A stretch of 48,241 bases of DNA from URNF01 sp045634325 (GTDB lineage Bacteria > Bacillota > Clostridia > Oscillospirales > Acutalibacteraceae). The stretch's first letter is position 1, and every line of letters starts with the position of its first letter. Shown here one piece after another: positions 24,148 through 33,230 of this stretch. The position numbers were made by a program, and so were the translations under genes. The DNA lies in assembly GCA_045634325.1 (NCBI GenBank), contig JAZRAA010000020.1, positions 1 through 48,241 of the forward strand, written 5' to 3'. Below the pieces are notes generated by a model. The model was given only the letters and a program-made list of their open reading frames with translations, was not told the origin of the DNA and searched no databases.

Positions 24148-25362
24148 ATGAAAGAACATATCTTCCCCGCCCCGTGCGCTATGCCACCGACCGTACAAGC
24201 GGTCATTACACGACTGGAAAATGCAGGTTTTGAGGCATTTGCAGTTGGTGGTTGTGTGCGAGATGTCCTTTTAGGGCTTGAACCTGCCGATTTCGACATC
24301 GCAACCAGTGCCCTGCCCACGCAAACCGCCACCGTGTTTGCCGATTGCCGTGTCATTGAGACCGGCATACAACACGGCACAGTCACGGTACTGTATAACG
24401 AACAATCTTTTGAGATTACAACCTATCGTTTGGATGATGTATATACAGATAATCGACATCCAGAGCAGGTTACCTTTACACGTTCTTTATTTGAAGATGT
24501 AAAGCGGCGCGACTTTACAATAGGCGCAATGGCGTGGCATCCTTATAGTGGTATCCACGACTTCTTTAACGGCGCCAACGACCTGCAAAACGGTATTTTG
24601 CGATGTGTGGGCAACCCGCATACACGATTTTCGGAAGATGCATTACGCATTTTGCGAGCAGTGCGGTTTTGTGCTACCTTTGGGTTCATCCCCACCGACG
24701 AACTGCAAAAAGCGGCCGTTGCACTGGCAAACAATCTGCACACTATTTCGGCAGAACGCATTCGCACAGAAATTTTCAAAGCGTTGTGTGGCACCATGGT
24801 GACACAAACCTTTGATACTTTTATGCAGGTCTGGCAAACGGTTTTACCGGAAGCGGATACGACACCGCAAACACGCAAATTGTTGATGGCACTACCGGAA
24901 ACACCGCTATTTCGTTTAACTGCGGTTTTACGAAACACCGATGCGGCAGCCGTACTGGGTCGCTTAAAAACCAATAACCACACCATTACACAAGTCTTAT
25001 CGCTCATGCAGTGTGTAGAAACTCTATCCCCCACCACAAATAAGGTGCTTTTGACAAAAGCGTTATCGGTGTATGGGCAAGACACTTTACAGGATGCTGT
25101 CACGTTTCATATTGCCAAAGCAAGTGCAAGTGGTGAAAGCACCGAAGAATTTGCCGGAACAAATAATGCTTTGCGGGAATTGCTTGCTCAAAATCCATGT
25201 TACAACCGCAAAGATTTAGCGGTGAGCGGTGTGGATATCGAAGCACTCGGTATTCATGGCAAAGCCGTTGGCGATACTCTGCAAAAAGCGTTAGATGCTG
25301 TGATAGAACAACGTTGCGAGAACGAAAAGAATGCTTTATTATGTTTTTTAAAATCTCTGTAA
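24148..25362 (+). CDS. cca: tRNA nucleotidyltransferase / poly(A) polymerase family protein (CCA-adding)
   Basis: A 404-residue class II nucleotidyltransferase with the head motif VGGCVRDVLLG (residues 32-42), the catalytic DFD in ADFDIATSA, the flexible RRDFTIGAMAWHP and the ERIRTEIFKAL neck motif. It would add or repair the 3' CCA end of tRNAs. The tRNAs in this window encode CCA, so repair is the likely role here. The start directly follows the pncB stop, so the two are co-translated. Confidence 0.92.
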   Translation: MKEHIFPAPCAMPPTVQAVITRLENAGFEAFAVGGCVRDVLLGLEPADFDIATSALPTQTATVFADCRVIETGIQHGTVTVLYNEQSFEITTYRLDDVYTDNRHPEQVTFTRSLFEDVKRRDFTIGAMAWHPYSGIHDFFNGANDLQNGILRCVGNPHTRFSEDALRILRAVRFCATFGFIPTDELQKAAVALANNLHTISAERIRTEIFKALCGTMVTQTFDTFMQVWQTVLPEADTTPQTRKLLMALPETPLFRLTAVLRNTDAAAVLGRLKTNNHTITQVLSLMQCVETLSPTTNKVLLTKALSVYGQDTLQDAVTFHIAKASASGESTEEFAGTNNALRELLAQNPCYNRKDLAVSGVDIEALGIHGKAVGDTLQKALDAVIEQRCENEKNALLCFLKSL

Positions 25363-25363
25363 T

Positions 25364-25406
25364 AAAAAGTAACCGGCGGGTCGATTTTACCCGCCGGTTA
25401 CTTTTT
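25364..25406. terminator. Bidirectional terminator between cca and the ABC exporter
   Basis: An 18-bp perfect stem (25364-25381 with 25389-25406) with A5 and T5 at its base; strong in both directions. Confidence 0.93.
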
Positions 25407-25420
25407 GGTTTTTATCTGTT

Positions 25421-26152
25421 TTATTGTTTTTTCATCTGGCGTAAGAAAAGCAAAACCGCTAACACGAGCAAAACGGCAGCATAACCGAGCACCCACCACA
25501 AATGCGGGAATACGCCTCCCATGTCCCCCGCCAGCACAGCCCGCTCGATTTCTACCGCATGCACAAACGGCAGTGCATATGCTATCTTCTTAAAAGTGCC
25601 TCCAATAAGATTAAGGTCAAACCAAACGCCCGACAACCACGCTGAAAGATTGGTAAGCAAGGCACCGCAAATACCGCCAACCTGCTTATCCGTAAATATG
25701 CTTCCGCATAGGAGCCCCAAAGCGATGTATAAAACGGAAACAGGCACGATAAACAAAACGGCATACACAATGCTAATCGTCAAATCCAATCCAAGAACGA
25801 TTGCAGCAATATAACAAATCACACATTGCGCCACGGCAAGCGGGATAATCGGCAACGTATAACCAAGAATGAAATCCGTTGCGCATAACGGCGTTGTATA
25901 CAAACGCTGGAGCAACGCGCTATCTCTATCTTTGGCAATAATGGTTGCGGAAAACAAGGTCATAAATGCTAACCCGAAAACCGTAATACCCGGTGTCAAG
26001 TGCTGTATTTCAAACAATTCTACGGGAATGTTCGCTTGTATCGCACTGAGCAACAAAATGAGAACCAGAGGAAAGCCAAGCCCGAAAAACAGGTTCAACG
26101 GGTCGCGCAAAATTTCTTTTGTATTCCTATCCGCAAACGTCAACATTCTCAT
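25421..26152 (-). CDS. ABC-2 type exporter permease
   Basis: A 243-residue integral membrane protein with about six membrane segments and the ABC-2 layout: an N-terminal NTKEILRDPLNLFF region before the first segment, a cytoplasmic KDRDSALLQRLYTTPL loop and a final YALPFVHAVE block. It pairs with the ATPase encoded just upstream (ATGA overlap). Substrate unknown; such TetR-linked exporters commonly move drugs or lipids. GGAGGTG precedes the start. Confidence 0.9.
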   Translation of the reverse strand: MRMLTFADRNTKEILRDPLNLFFGLGFPLVLILLLSAIQANIPVELFEIQHLTPGITVFGLAFMTLFSATIIAKDRDSALLQRLYTTPLCATDFILGYTLPIIPLAVAQCVICYIAAIVLGLDLTISIVYAVLFIVPVSVLYIALGLLCGSIFTDKQVGGICGALLTNLSAWLSGVWFDLNLIGGTFKKIAYALPFVHAVEIERAVLAGDMGGVFPHLWWVLGYAAVLLVLAVLLFLRQMKKQ

Positions 26153-26877
26153 TTTGCCACCTCCCTCACGATACGAACAAAGGCTTGCTCGAAAGTCTCC
26201 GTTTCCGCCATCTCTTTTATCTTGTCAGCAGTATCACAGATGAGAAGTTTTCCATCTTTCATAATAGCGATACGGTCAGACAAAGCCTCGGCTTCTTGCA
26301 TGTAATGGGTTGTCAGCACGATAGTAACTTGCCCTTTCAGAGAACGAATCAAATCCCACAAATCGCTTCGGGCGAGCACGTCGAGTCCCAACGTCGGTTC
26401 ATCAAGGAAAAGAATTTGCGGTTCGCTGACGAGTGCCATCGCAATACTTAATCTGCGTTGCCAACCACCGGAAAGTTTACCGGCTTTTTTCTTTAATACC
26501 GTTTGCAAACCTAACAATTCGGTCAACTCTGCAATTTTTGTGTTTTGCTTTTCCTTTTTAAATCCGTAAACACCACACATCAACTGCAGATTTTCACGCA
26601 CGGAAAGCCCCGGAGCAACCGCGGTTTCCTGTGGAGAAACTGCTATAATAGATTTCACGGCAGTACTGTCTTTGCGAATGCTTTTACCGTGTAAAAAAGC
26701 GTCACCGCTCGTAGGTTGTGTTAAACAGGACAGCATTTTAATGGTGGTGGTTTTCCCCGCCCCATTCACACCGAGCAAAGAAAATAATTCGCCCTGTTGA
26801 ACGGCAAGACACAGATTATCCACCGCAACGACATCTTTATATTTTTTGGTTAAACCTTCTATTCTGATTGCATCCAT
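26149..26877 (-). CDS. ABC exporter ATP-binding protein
   Basis: A 242-residue ABC ATPase with Walker A GVNGAGKTT (about residue 37), the signature LSGGWQRRLSIAMAL, Walker B ILFLDEPTLGLD and switch His TTHYMQEAE. The AGKLSGGWQRR form is typical of ABC-2 drug/lipid export ATPases (CcmA-like). It lies between the TetR gene and the permease and should energise the latter. Confidence 0.93.
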   Translation of the reverse strand: MDAIRIEGLTKKYKDVVAVDNLCLAVQQGELFSLLGVNGAGKTTTIKMLSCLTQPTSGDAFLHGKSIRKDSTAVKSIIAVSPQETAVAPGLSVRENLQLMCGVYGFKKEKQNTKIAELTELLGLQTVLKKKAGKLSGGWQRRLSIAMALVSEPQILFLDEPTLGLDVLARSDLWDLIRSLKGQVTIVLTTHYMQEAEALSDRIAIMKDGKLLICDTADKIKEMAETETFEQAFVRIVREVAK

Positions 26878-26883
26878 TCCCTA

Positions 26884-27444
26884 TCACTCCAATTCATATT
26901 GCTTACGCAGGCCCAGATAGGAATCGGTGAGCATTTTGCTGACAAGATCCCAATCCAAAGCCAAAAAACCTGTAGCAAACATCGTGGCAATCCCATGAAC
27001 ATACGCCCACATTTCAAGATGAAACAACTGTGCATCTGTACCGTGGAGTCCCGTATTCTCATGGACAATGCTCTCCATTTCATCCGCAAGTTCGGCTTTT
27101 TTAGGAATGGATTCACCCGAACGGTCACGCATATACAAAAGTTTAAATAATTCCTTTTCTTCCTTTGCAAACCGAATATATGCCATCCCGCTGGCTTTAT
27201 AGATGGGGTACTTCCCCTTTTCCATTTCTCGCCGTATATATTCTTGGCACAGCATATCCGCTTTTTCCACAACTGCAAGGCGCAACTCATCCATCGTTGC
27301 AAAATTGGAGAACACCGGCTGTGTAGAACAGTTCAATACCGAGGCAACCATTCTTGCATTGATAGCCACTGCCCCACTATTGCGCACAATATCAACAGCG
27401 GCATTGACAATATCTTCTTTTGTTACTTTCACTTTAGGCGGCAT
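26884..27444 (-). CDS. TetR/AcrR family transcriptional regulator
   Basis: A 186-residue regulator with an N-terminal TetR helix-turn-helix (TKEDIVNAAVDIVRNSG, then ARMVASVLNCSTQPVFSNFATMDEL) and a C-terminal ligand domain with a WAYVHGIATM block. It is first in the operon and probably represses itself and the ABC exporter until a ligand binds. GGAGGTG precedes the ATG. The ATPase gene begins six bases after its stop. Confidence 0.93.
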   Translation of the reverse strand: MPPKVKVTKEDIVNAAVDIVRNSGAVAINARMVASVLNCSTQPVFSNFATMDELRLAVVEKADMLCQEYIRREMEKGKYPIYKASGMAYIRFAKEEKELFKLLYMRDRSGESIPKKAELADEMESIVHENTGLHGTDAQLFHLEMWAYVHGIATMFATGFLALDWDLVSKMLTDSYLGLRKQYELE

Positions 27445-27460
27445 ACTGCACCTCCATATA

Positions 27461-27512
27461 TCTGTCGTTATATATCATATGTTATTTTACTACGAACGAT
27501 AGATAAAGTCAA
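27461..27512 (-). promoter_or_regulatory. Promoter of the TetR-ABC operon with a possible operator
   Basis: Minus strand TTGACT (27512-27507), 17-base spacer, TAAAAT (27489-27484). A nine-base near-inverted repeat, ATCTGTCGT and ACGATAGAT, brackets the -10 region and part of the spacer and may be the TetR operator. The promoter is clear; the operator is a guess. Confidence 0.6.
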
Positions 27513-27524
27513 CGTGATTTTGCA

Positions 27525-27566
27525 AATAAAAAAGCAGTATAGGCATTCTCGCCCATACTGCTTTTT
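27525..27566 (-). terminator. Terminator of mrp
   Basis: Arms 27529-27544 and 27551-27566 pair over a six-base loop with one mismatch, and run on the minus strand into a T tract. It ends right at the mrp stop codon. Confidence 0.85.
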
Positions 27567-27567
27567 C

Positions 27568-28389
27568 TTATTTCAATAATGCTTCCACGGCATCCGCAGC
27601 AGGTTCCAAATCCTCACACAGCACCCGCTCGATTTCACCGCTGTCGCACAAAGCGGCAACTTTCAAATCAATCGGCAGACGCGCAAGAATTTTGCTGCCC
27701 ATTTTTTCTACGGCCTGTTGCAAGCCATCATCCTCGCCAAACACGGCAATTTTCTTGCCGCAATCGGGGCATACCACGTGGCTCATGTTTTCTACCACAC
27801 CAAGAATGGGAATATTGAGCATTTGCGCCATCTTATGCGCTTTTTCCACTACCATCTGCACCAACGATTGCGGTGTGCTGACAATGATATTACCATCCAG
27901 AGGCAAACTTTGATATACCGTCAGCGGCACGTCACCTGTTCCGGGGGGCATATCAATAAACAACACGTCCAATTCGCCCCACATCACTTCACTCCAGAAC
28001 TGTTTAACAGCGCCCGCCAACACAGGACCGCGCCACACCACAGGCTGATTGGGGTCTTCTAACAACAGGTTTACCGACATCACTTTGATATTCATATGTG
28101 TTTCGGCAGGCAAAATACCCAGTTCATTACCTTGCGCACGACCATTGATGCCAAATGCTTTCGGAATGGAAGGACCGGTGATATCCGCGTCCAAAATACC
28201 CACTTTATAACCGCGTCGCGCCATCAACACCGCGAGCATCGCAGTTACTGAAGATTTGCCGACGCCGCCTTTACCACTGCTGACCGCAACCACTTTTTTA
28301 ATGGCACTGAAAGTGTTGGCGGGTTCACGCAAATCGGCTTCACTACATTTATTACTGCAAGAACTGCAATCATGCGAACATTCGCTCAT
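27568..28389 (-). CDS. Mrp/NBP35 family ATPase
   Basis: A 273-residue P-loop ATPase of the Mrp family, which binds Fe-S clusters and delivers them to target proteins. The deviant Walker A SSGKGGVGKSS is near residue 40, and the CPDCGKK pair that bridges a cluster in the dimer is near 210. The N-terminus has a cysteine-rich tail (CSHDCSSCSNKC, residues 4-15), common in clostridial members and able to hold a metal or cluster. The start is set at ATG 28389 with AGAGG 11 bases upstream. Confidence 0.92.
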   Translation of the reverse strand: MSECSHDCSSCSNKCSEADLREPANTFSAIKKVVAVSSGKGGVGKSSVTAMLAVLMARRGYKVGILDADITGPSIPKAFGINGRAQGNELGILPAETHMNIKVMSVNLLLEDPNQPVVWRGPVLAGAVKQFWSEVMWGELDVLFIDMPPGTGDVPLTVYQSLPLDGNIIVSTPQSLVQMVVEKAHKMAQMLNIPILGVVENMSHVVCPDCGKKIAVFGEDDGLQQAVEKMGSKILARLPIDLKVAALCDSGEIERVLCEDLEPAADAVEALLK

Positions 28390-28426
28390 GTCATACTCAA
28401 CCTCTTTTTCTGCAATCTATTTTCAT

Positions 28427-28455
28427 ATCATACACCACTTTTCCTTTGCGGTCAA
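28427..28455 (-). promoter_or_regulatory. SigA-type promoter of mrp
   Basis: Minus strand TTGACC (28455-28450), 17-base spacer, TATGAT (28432-28427). Confidence 0.75.
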
Positions 28456-28508
28456 GTTGATATAGCACAATTTAAAGACCGATTTTATATATATTATGCA
28501 CTTTTATA

Positions 28509-28537
28509 TAGACAATTTTCAAAAAAAGGGATACAAT
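28509..28537 (+). promoter_or_regulatory. SigA-type promoter of nadE
   Basis: TAGACA (28509-28514), 17-base spacer, TACAAT (28532-28537). It is divergent from the mrp promoter. Confidence 0.7.
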
Positions 28538-28564
28538 AAGGTCATAAGAAAGGGACGTGACAGC

Positions 28565-30460
28565 ATGAAAGACGGTTTTTTGAGAGTGGCAACCGTAACG
28601 CCCGACCTGCGTGTGGCGGATTGCCAATATAATGTCCAACAAATCTTAAAGGAAATGGCCGCCCTGCCACAAGATACGGCAATTGCGGTTTTTCCCGAAT
28701 TGTGCATCACCGGTTACACCTGTGATGACCTGTTTTTACAAAACACGTTACTGGATGGTGCCAAACAAGCTTTGGAGCATCTTTTACAAGGCACTGCCAA
28801 CATGGACACCGTGATTGTGGTCGGTTTACCGATTGCAGACGGTGCCGCTACCTATAACTGCGCCGCAGTTTTACAGCGCGGTAAAATATTAGGGTTGGTT
28901 CCCAAATGCCATTTACCCAACCATGGTGAATTCCATGAAGCACGTCTGTTCACGGCGGGTGACAAAGCACCGCGTGCTTTCTCCTTTGCGGGACAACAGA
29001 CCTTGCTCGGTGCGCAGATGGTATTCCGTTGCGCCGAGATGCCGTTGTTTACATTCGGCGTGGAAATCTGTGAAGACGTGTGGGTAGCAAACGCACCGTC
29101 GCATACACTTACCGCGGCAGGCGCAACGCTCATCTGCAATCTGTCCGCTTGTAACATAGCGGTGGGCAAACGCGAGTTCCTGCGCAATCTGGTGCGGGTG
29201 CAATCTGCCAAACTTCGTTGTGGCTATCTGCTGTGTAATGCAGGTAGCGGTGAATCCTCTACCGACCTCGTGTTTGCAGGCGGCAACATCATCGCCGAAA
29301 GCGGTAAAATTTTAGCGCAAGCCGCTCCGTTTTCCAACGGTGCTATTTATACCGAACTGGATTTGCAACGATTGGATTTTGACCGTCGCAAGTCCACCAC
29401 CTTCGCACAAAGGTCTGATGTGCACACTGTATCGTTCTCATATCCCCCACGCACGCTGTCCCTCACCCGCTCTTTCTCCGCCTATCCCTTTGTGCCGGAG
29501 GATGCCGCAACCAGAGCACAACGTGCGGAAGAGATTTTACAAATTCAAGCGGCGGGACTGGCAAAACGCTTGCGCCATACGGGTGCTGATGCGGTTATCG
29601 GTTTATCGGGCGGTCTGGATTCTGCGCTCGCACTACTGGTAACGGTCCGTGCATATGCCATGGCGGGCAAAGACCCCAAAGACATCACCACGGTTACCAT
29701 GCCGTGTTTCGGCACCACCGGCAGAACACTGCAAAACGCTCGTGCGCTCGCCTGTGCCGCCGGCACGGCGTTGCGAGAAATTGAAATCGCCAAATCGGTT
29801 AAACAACACCTTGCAGATATTGCTCACAACGAAAACACATTGGATATTACCTATGAGAATGCACAAGCGCGTGAGCGCACACAAGTGCTGATGGACATTG
29901 CCAATAGTAGCGGTGCGTTAGTCATCGGCACCGGCGACCTTTCGGAATTAGCACTGGGTTGGGCCACCTACAACGGTGACCACATGTCCATGTACGGTGT
30001 CAATGCCGATATCCCCAAAACGCTGGTACGGTGTTTGGTATCATATGAATCCAAACGTCTGGGCGGTTTGTTGGGAGAGGCGTTACGAGATATTCTGGAT
30101 ACGCCTGTCAGCCCCGAACTGTTACCGCCAAAAGACGGCGTGATTTCCCAAGAAACCGAGCAACTGGTTGGCCCGTATATACTGCACGATTTCTTCTTAT
30201 TCTATATGTTGCGATATGGTTTTTCGCCTCGGAAAATCTATCGTTTAGCACTGTATACGTTTGCCGATACCTTCACCCCCGCTGTTATCAAGAAATGGTT
30301 GCAAACCTTTGTGCGCCGTTTCTTTAACCAGCAATTTAAACGTTCCTGCCTGCCCGATGGTCCCAAAGTCGGCAGTGTGGCACTCTCCCCTCGCGGAGAT
30401 TGGCGCATGCCTTCCGACGCCTCAGCGGCGCTGTGGTTAAACGAAATCGAACAACTATAA
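28565..30460 (+). CDS. nadE: Glutamine-dependent NAD(+) synthetase
   Basis: A 631-residue enzyme with two domains. The N-terminal nitrilase-like glutaminase has Glu in FPELCITGY, Lys in PKCHLPNHGE and Cys in GVEICEDVW. The C-terminal ATP-pyrophosphatase has the P-loop GLSGGLDSALAL near residue 345. It amidates nicotinate adenine dinucleotide to NAD. The ATG at 28565 follows AAAGGGA; the frame is open upstream but runs through the promoter. Single-gene unit. Confidence 0.95.
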   Translation: MKDGFLRVATVTPDLRVADCQYNVQQILKEMAALPQDTAIAVFPELCITGYTCDDLFLQNTLLDGAKQALEHLLQGTANMDTVIVVGLPIADGAATYNCAAVLQRGKILGLVPKCHLPNHGEFHEARLFTAGDKAPRAFSFAGQQTLLGAQMVFRCAEMPLFTFGVEICEDVWVANAPSHTLTAAGATLICNLSACNIAVGKREFLRNLVRVQSAKLRCGYLLCNAGSGESSTDLVFAGGNIIAESGKILAQAAPFSNGAIYTELDLQRLDFDRRKSTTFAQRSDVHTVSFSYPPRTLSLTRSFSAYPFVPEDAATRAQRAEEILQIQAAGLAKRLRHTGADAVIGLSGGLDSALALLVTVRAYAMAGKDPKDITTVTMPCFGTTGRTLQNARALACAAGTALREIEIAKSVKQHLADIAHNENTLDITYENAQARERTQVLMDIANSSGALVIGTGDLSELALGWATYNGDHMSMYGVNADIPKTLVRCLVSYESKRLGGLLGEALRDILDTPVSPELLPPKDGVISQETEQLVGPYILHDFFLFYMLRYGFSPRKIYRLALYTFADTFTPAVIKKWLQTFVRRFFNQQFKRSCLPDGPKVGSVALSPRGDWRMPSDASAALWLNEIEQL

Positions 30461-30467
30461 ATTTTTA

Positions 30468-30505
30468 AAAAAAGCCTGCGAAATTAATTTTTCGCAGGCT
30501 TTTTT
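30468..30505. terminator. Bidirectional terminator after nadE
   Basis: A 16-bp perfect stem (30468-30483 with 30490-30505) with A6/T6 ends, between convergent genes. It overlaps the 3' end of the minus-strand membrane protein gene. Confidence 0.92.
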
Positions 30506-31155
30506 ATATGTACTTTTTCTATCACGGCAGTCACGATGATGATAAGGCAGATAAAAACCATAGCCGTGATAATCCATACCCCGCAACGCAGAAAAAACGT
30601 TTCGGGAAGAATATAAATAATAGGATCTTTTTGTCCGCTGAACAGCCAATTATCTTTATTAGGAAAACAGACAGCATGAAACACTGTGAAAGCGGTATCA
30701 AAATCCACTGCCACAAACACGCCTATCGCCGTCATCAACAGCAATAACACGGTGGCGGGTATAACATTGAGGCGCAATCCAAACGGACGTGCCGATGCAA
30801 ACCATCTCTTTCGTTTTGAAAACAGCAATACCGCAACGACAGCACTCGATAACAGCAAAACCGTGCCGTTGAGAGTGAACAACGCCTTGCAATCCGCGAA
30901 ATGTGCCGCCCCCTCCTCTGAATGCGCAAACACGCCCGTTCCAAACGATTTCCCCGGCAACGTCAGATAATCGAGCACCTCGTCATACGCTTGCCGAATG
31001 GTTGCCGCATCGTAACCGGTTTTCTTTGGCAAGCCCAACGGCTCAATCTGCATATAATAGAAAAAGCGTGCGTAAATGGGTAACGAAATACAAAAAGTGA
31101 GAATACAGAAAAACACGGCGACACCGTACACAACGGACAACACCTTATCTTTCAT
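30484..31155 (-). CDS. TIGR01906 family integral membrane protein
   Basis: A 223-residue membrane protein of the TIGR01906 (DUF1461-like) family, with segments near residues 7-30, 95-115, 130-155 and 190-215. A soluble external stretch contains YDEVLDYLTLPGK, a conserved block of the family. Function unknown; it has no transport or enzymatic motif. AGGGTGAGG precedes the start. It lies 19 bases downstream of prfC and may be co-transcribed with it. Confidence 0.85.
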   Translation of the reverse strand: MKDKVLSVVYGVAVFFCILTFCISLPIYARFFYYMQIEPLGLPKKTGYDAATIRQAYDEVLDYLTLPGKSFGTGVFAHSEEGAAHFADCKALFTLNGTVLLLSSAVVAVLLFSKRKRWFASARPFGLRLNVIPATVLLLLMTAIGVFVAVDFDTAFTVFHAVCFPNKDNWLFSGQKDPIIYILPETFFLRCGVWIITAMVFICLIIIVTAVIEKVHIKKPAKN

Positions 31156-31174
31156 ATATCCTCACCCTTTTTAT

Positions 31175-32797
31175 TTATTCTTCGTTTCTGCCGAACTCAG
31201 ACAATTGCAAATCAGGATTATGCTCGGTCGCCCAGGTGATATTCCAGGGACTTGTAAACAGTAACAGCAACCTACCTCGAATATCCTGCACCTTTTTGGT
31301 GTCGGAGGTTAGGTTCAGTGTTTTGGGGTCAATATCCTCATTTTCTACCCAACGAATATACTGATACGGCAACATATCCATACGAATATCCACCGCATAT
31401 TCGTTTTTCAAGCGATATTCCAACACTTCAAACTGCAAAGTACCCACCACACCGACAATGACTTCCTCCATACCGCCGCCGGGTTCTTGGAAAATCTGGA
31501 TAGCACCTTCTTGCGCTATCTGTGTGGTACCTTTGACAAACTGTTTGCGTTTCATGGTATCCACCTGTCGCACCAACGCAAAATGCTCGGGTGCAAAAGT
31601 CGGAATGCCCGCATACTGGAACTTTTTACCGGGCATACAGATAGTATCACCAATAGAGAAAATACCGGGGTCAAACACGCCGATGATATCGCCCGCATAT
31701 GCTTCCTCGATGACCTCTCTATCCTGCGCCATCAACTGTTGCGGTTGGCTCAACCGTTGTTTGCGGTTGCCTTGCACATGGTATACTTCCATGCCTTTTT
31801 CAAACTTACCCGAACAGATACGCATAAACGCAATACGGTCACGATGCGCTTTGTTCATATTCGCCTGGATTTTGAAAACGAATGCGGAAAAATCCGGCGA
31901 GAACGGGTCAATTTCACCCGCATCGGATTTGCGAGCAAGCGGCGATGTGGTCATACGCAAAAACGATTCCAAAAACGGTTGCACACCAAAATCGGTGAGC
32001 GCAGAACCGAAAAATACCGGCGACAATCTGCCTTCCCGCACCGCTTGCATATCAAATTCCGTACCCGCACCGTCCAACAACTCCACGTCATCATGCAACT
32101 GTGCATATAAGTCGCTGCCCAAAGCACCTTCCAACGCGGCATCATCCAACGACAAGGCTTCCGTGTCCACGGAACGTTGTTCGTTTTGAGAGAACGAAAG
32201 AATTTTTTGGGTAGCGCGGTCATATACACCTTTAAAATCACGTCCCGAACCAATCGGCCAGTTGATAGGATAGGTACCGATGCCGAGAATATTCTCAATT
32301 TCCTCCATCAACTCATATGGATCGCGTGCTTCACGGTCCATTTTATTGATAAAGGTAAAAATAGGAATATTACGTAACAAACAAACTTTAAACAATTTAA
32401 TCGTCTGTCGTTCCACACCTTTGGATGCATCAATCACCATCACGGCAGAGTCAGCCGCCATCAAAGTACGATAGGTGTCCTCCGAGAAGTCTTCGTGACC
32501 GGGCGTATCCAAAATATTGATACAATAACCGTCATATTCAAACTGTAACACCGAAGAAGTGACCGAAATACCTCTTTGCTTCTCAATCTCCATCCAGTCG
32601 GACACGGCATGTTTCATCGAACGCTTACCCTTAACCATACCGGCCGTCTGGATAGCGCCTCCATATAACAACAATTTTTCAGTTAATGTCGTTTTACCCG
32701 CGTCAGGGTGAGAAATAATGGCAAACGTGCGACGGCGCAAAATTTCATCCTGCAACACACCTTTTTTGCCGTTTAAAACAGTATCAGACAAACTCAT
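31175..32797 (-). CDS. prfC: Peptide chain release factor 3
   Basis: A 540-residue translational GTPase that removes RF1/RF2 from the ribosome after termination. G motifs seen are SHPDAGKTTLTEKLL (G1), the DTPGHEDFSEDTYR (G3) block and NKMDREARDP (G4). The C-terminal domains match RF3 (LQFEVLEYRLKNEY). The start at 32797 is fixed by AAGGAGG seven bases upstream. RF2 (40136) is in the same window. Confidence 0.95.
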   Translation of the reverse strand: MSLSDTVLNGKKGVLQDEILRRRTFAIISHPDAGKTTLTEKLLLYGGAIQTAGMVKGKRSMKHAVSDWMEIEKQRGISVTSSVLQFEYDGYCINILDTPGHEDFSEDTYRTLMAADSAVMVIDASKGVERQTIKLFKVCLLRNIPIFTFINKMDREARDPYELMEEIENILGIGTYPINWPIGSGRDFKGVYDRATQKILSFSQNEQRSVDTEALSLDDAALEGALGSDLYAQLHDDVELLDGAGTEFDMQAVREGRLSPVFFGSALTDFGVQPFLESFLRMTTSPLARKSDAGEIDPFSPDFSAFVFKIQANMNKAHRDRIAFMRICSGKFEKGMEVYHVQGNRKQRLSQPQQLMAQDREVIEEAYAGDIIGVFDPGIFSIGDTICMPGKKFQYAGIPTFAPEHFALVRQVDTMKRKQFVKGTTQIAQEGAIQIFQEPGGGMEEVIVGVVGTLQFEVLEYRLKNEYAVDIRMDMLPYQYIRWVENEDIDPKTLNLTSDTKKVQDIRGRLLLLFTSPWNITWATEHNPDLQLSEFGRNEE

Positions 32798-32826
32798 TGC
32801 CTCCTTGCTTAGACATACACTTTGAT

Positions 32827-32855
32827 ATTGTACTCTATTTCCCCGCAATAATCAA
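32827..32855 (-). promoter_or_regulatory. SigA-type promoter of prfC
   Basis: Minus strand TTGATT (32855-32850), 17-base spacer, TACAAT (32832-32827). Confidence 0.72.
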
Positions 32856-32881
32856 CTAAAATTTACTATTTAAAGAAAATC

Positions 32882-32910
32882 GAAAACGCCCCGCAAAAGC
32901 AGGGCGTTTC
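32882..32910 (-). terminator. Terminator of the FTR-like/trxA unit
   Basis: AACGCCCC(GC) pairs with (GC)AGGGCGTT across an AAAA loop, with a short T run on the minus strand. Confidence 0.75.
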
Positions 32911-32911
32911 A

Positions 32912-33217
32912 TTACAATAACTCCAAAACCTTTTCTTTAGGCATATATCCGACAGCAGAATTGGTCATCTTACCGTCTTTAATCACTGCGAGCATCGGGA
33001 TACTGGATACCTGAAACACGGCGGCAAGTTCCGGCTCATCGTCCACGTTGACTTTGCACACCTTAATATCCTCCCGCTCGTTAGCAATTTCTTCAATAAT
33101 CGGCCCCAGCATCCTGCAAGGACCACACCAAGTCGCCCAAAAATCTATCAAAACCGGTTTATCCGACTGCATAACTTCTTGTTTGAAATTGTCTTTGGTC
33201 AAAACTATTTCATTCAT
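32912..33217 (-). CDS. trxA: Thioredoxin
   Basis: A 101-residue classical thioredoxin with the active site WCGPC (Cys31, Cys34), the conserved FWATWCGPCRM context and cis-proline in VSSIPML near residue 74. It reduces protein disulfides in the cytosol. The ATG at 33217 follows AAGGAG. It is encoded 13 bases after an FTR-like catalytic subunit gene, suggesting that its reducing power comes from ferredoxin rather than NADPH. Confidence 0.95.
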   Translation of the reverse strand: MNEIVLTKDNFKQEVMQSDKPVLIDFWATWCGPCRMLGPIIEEIANEREDIKVCKVNVDDEPELAAVFQVSSIPMLAVIKDGKMTNSAVGYMPKEKVLELL

Positions 33218-33230
33218 CTGACACATCTCC

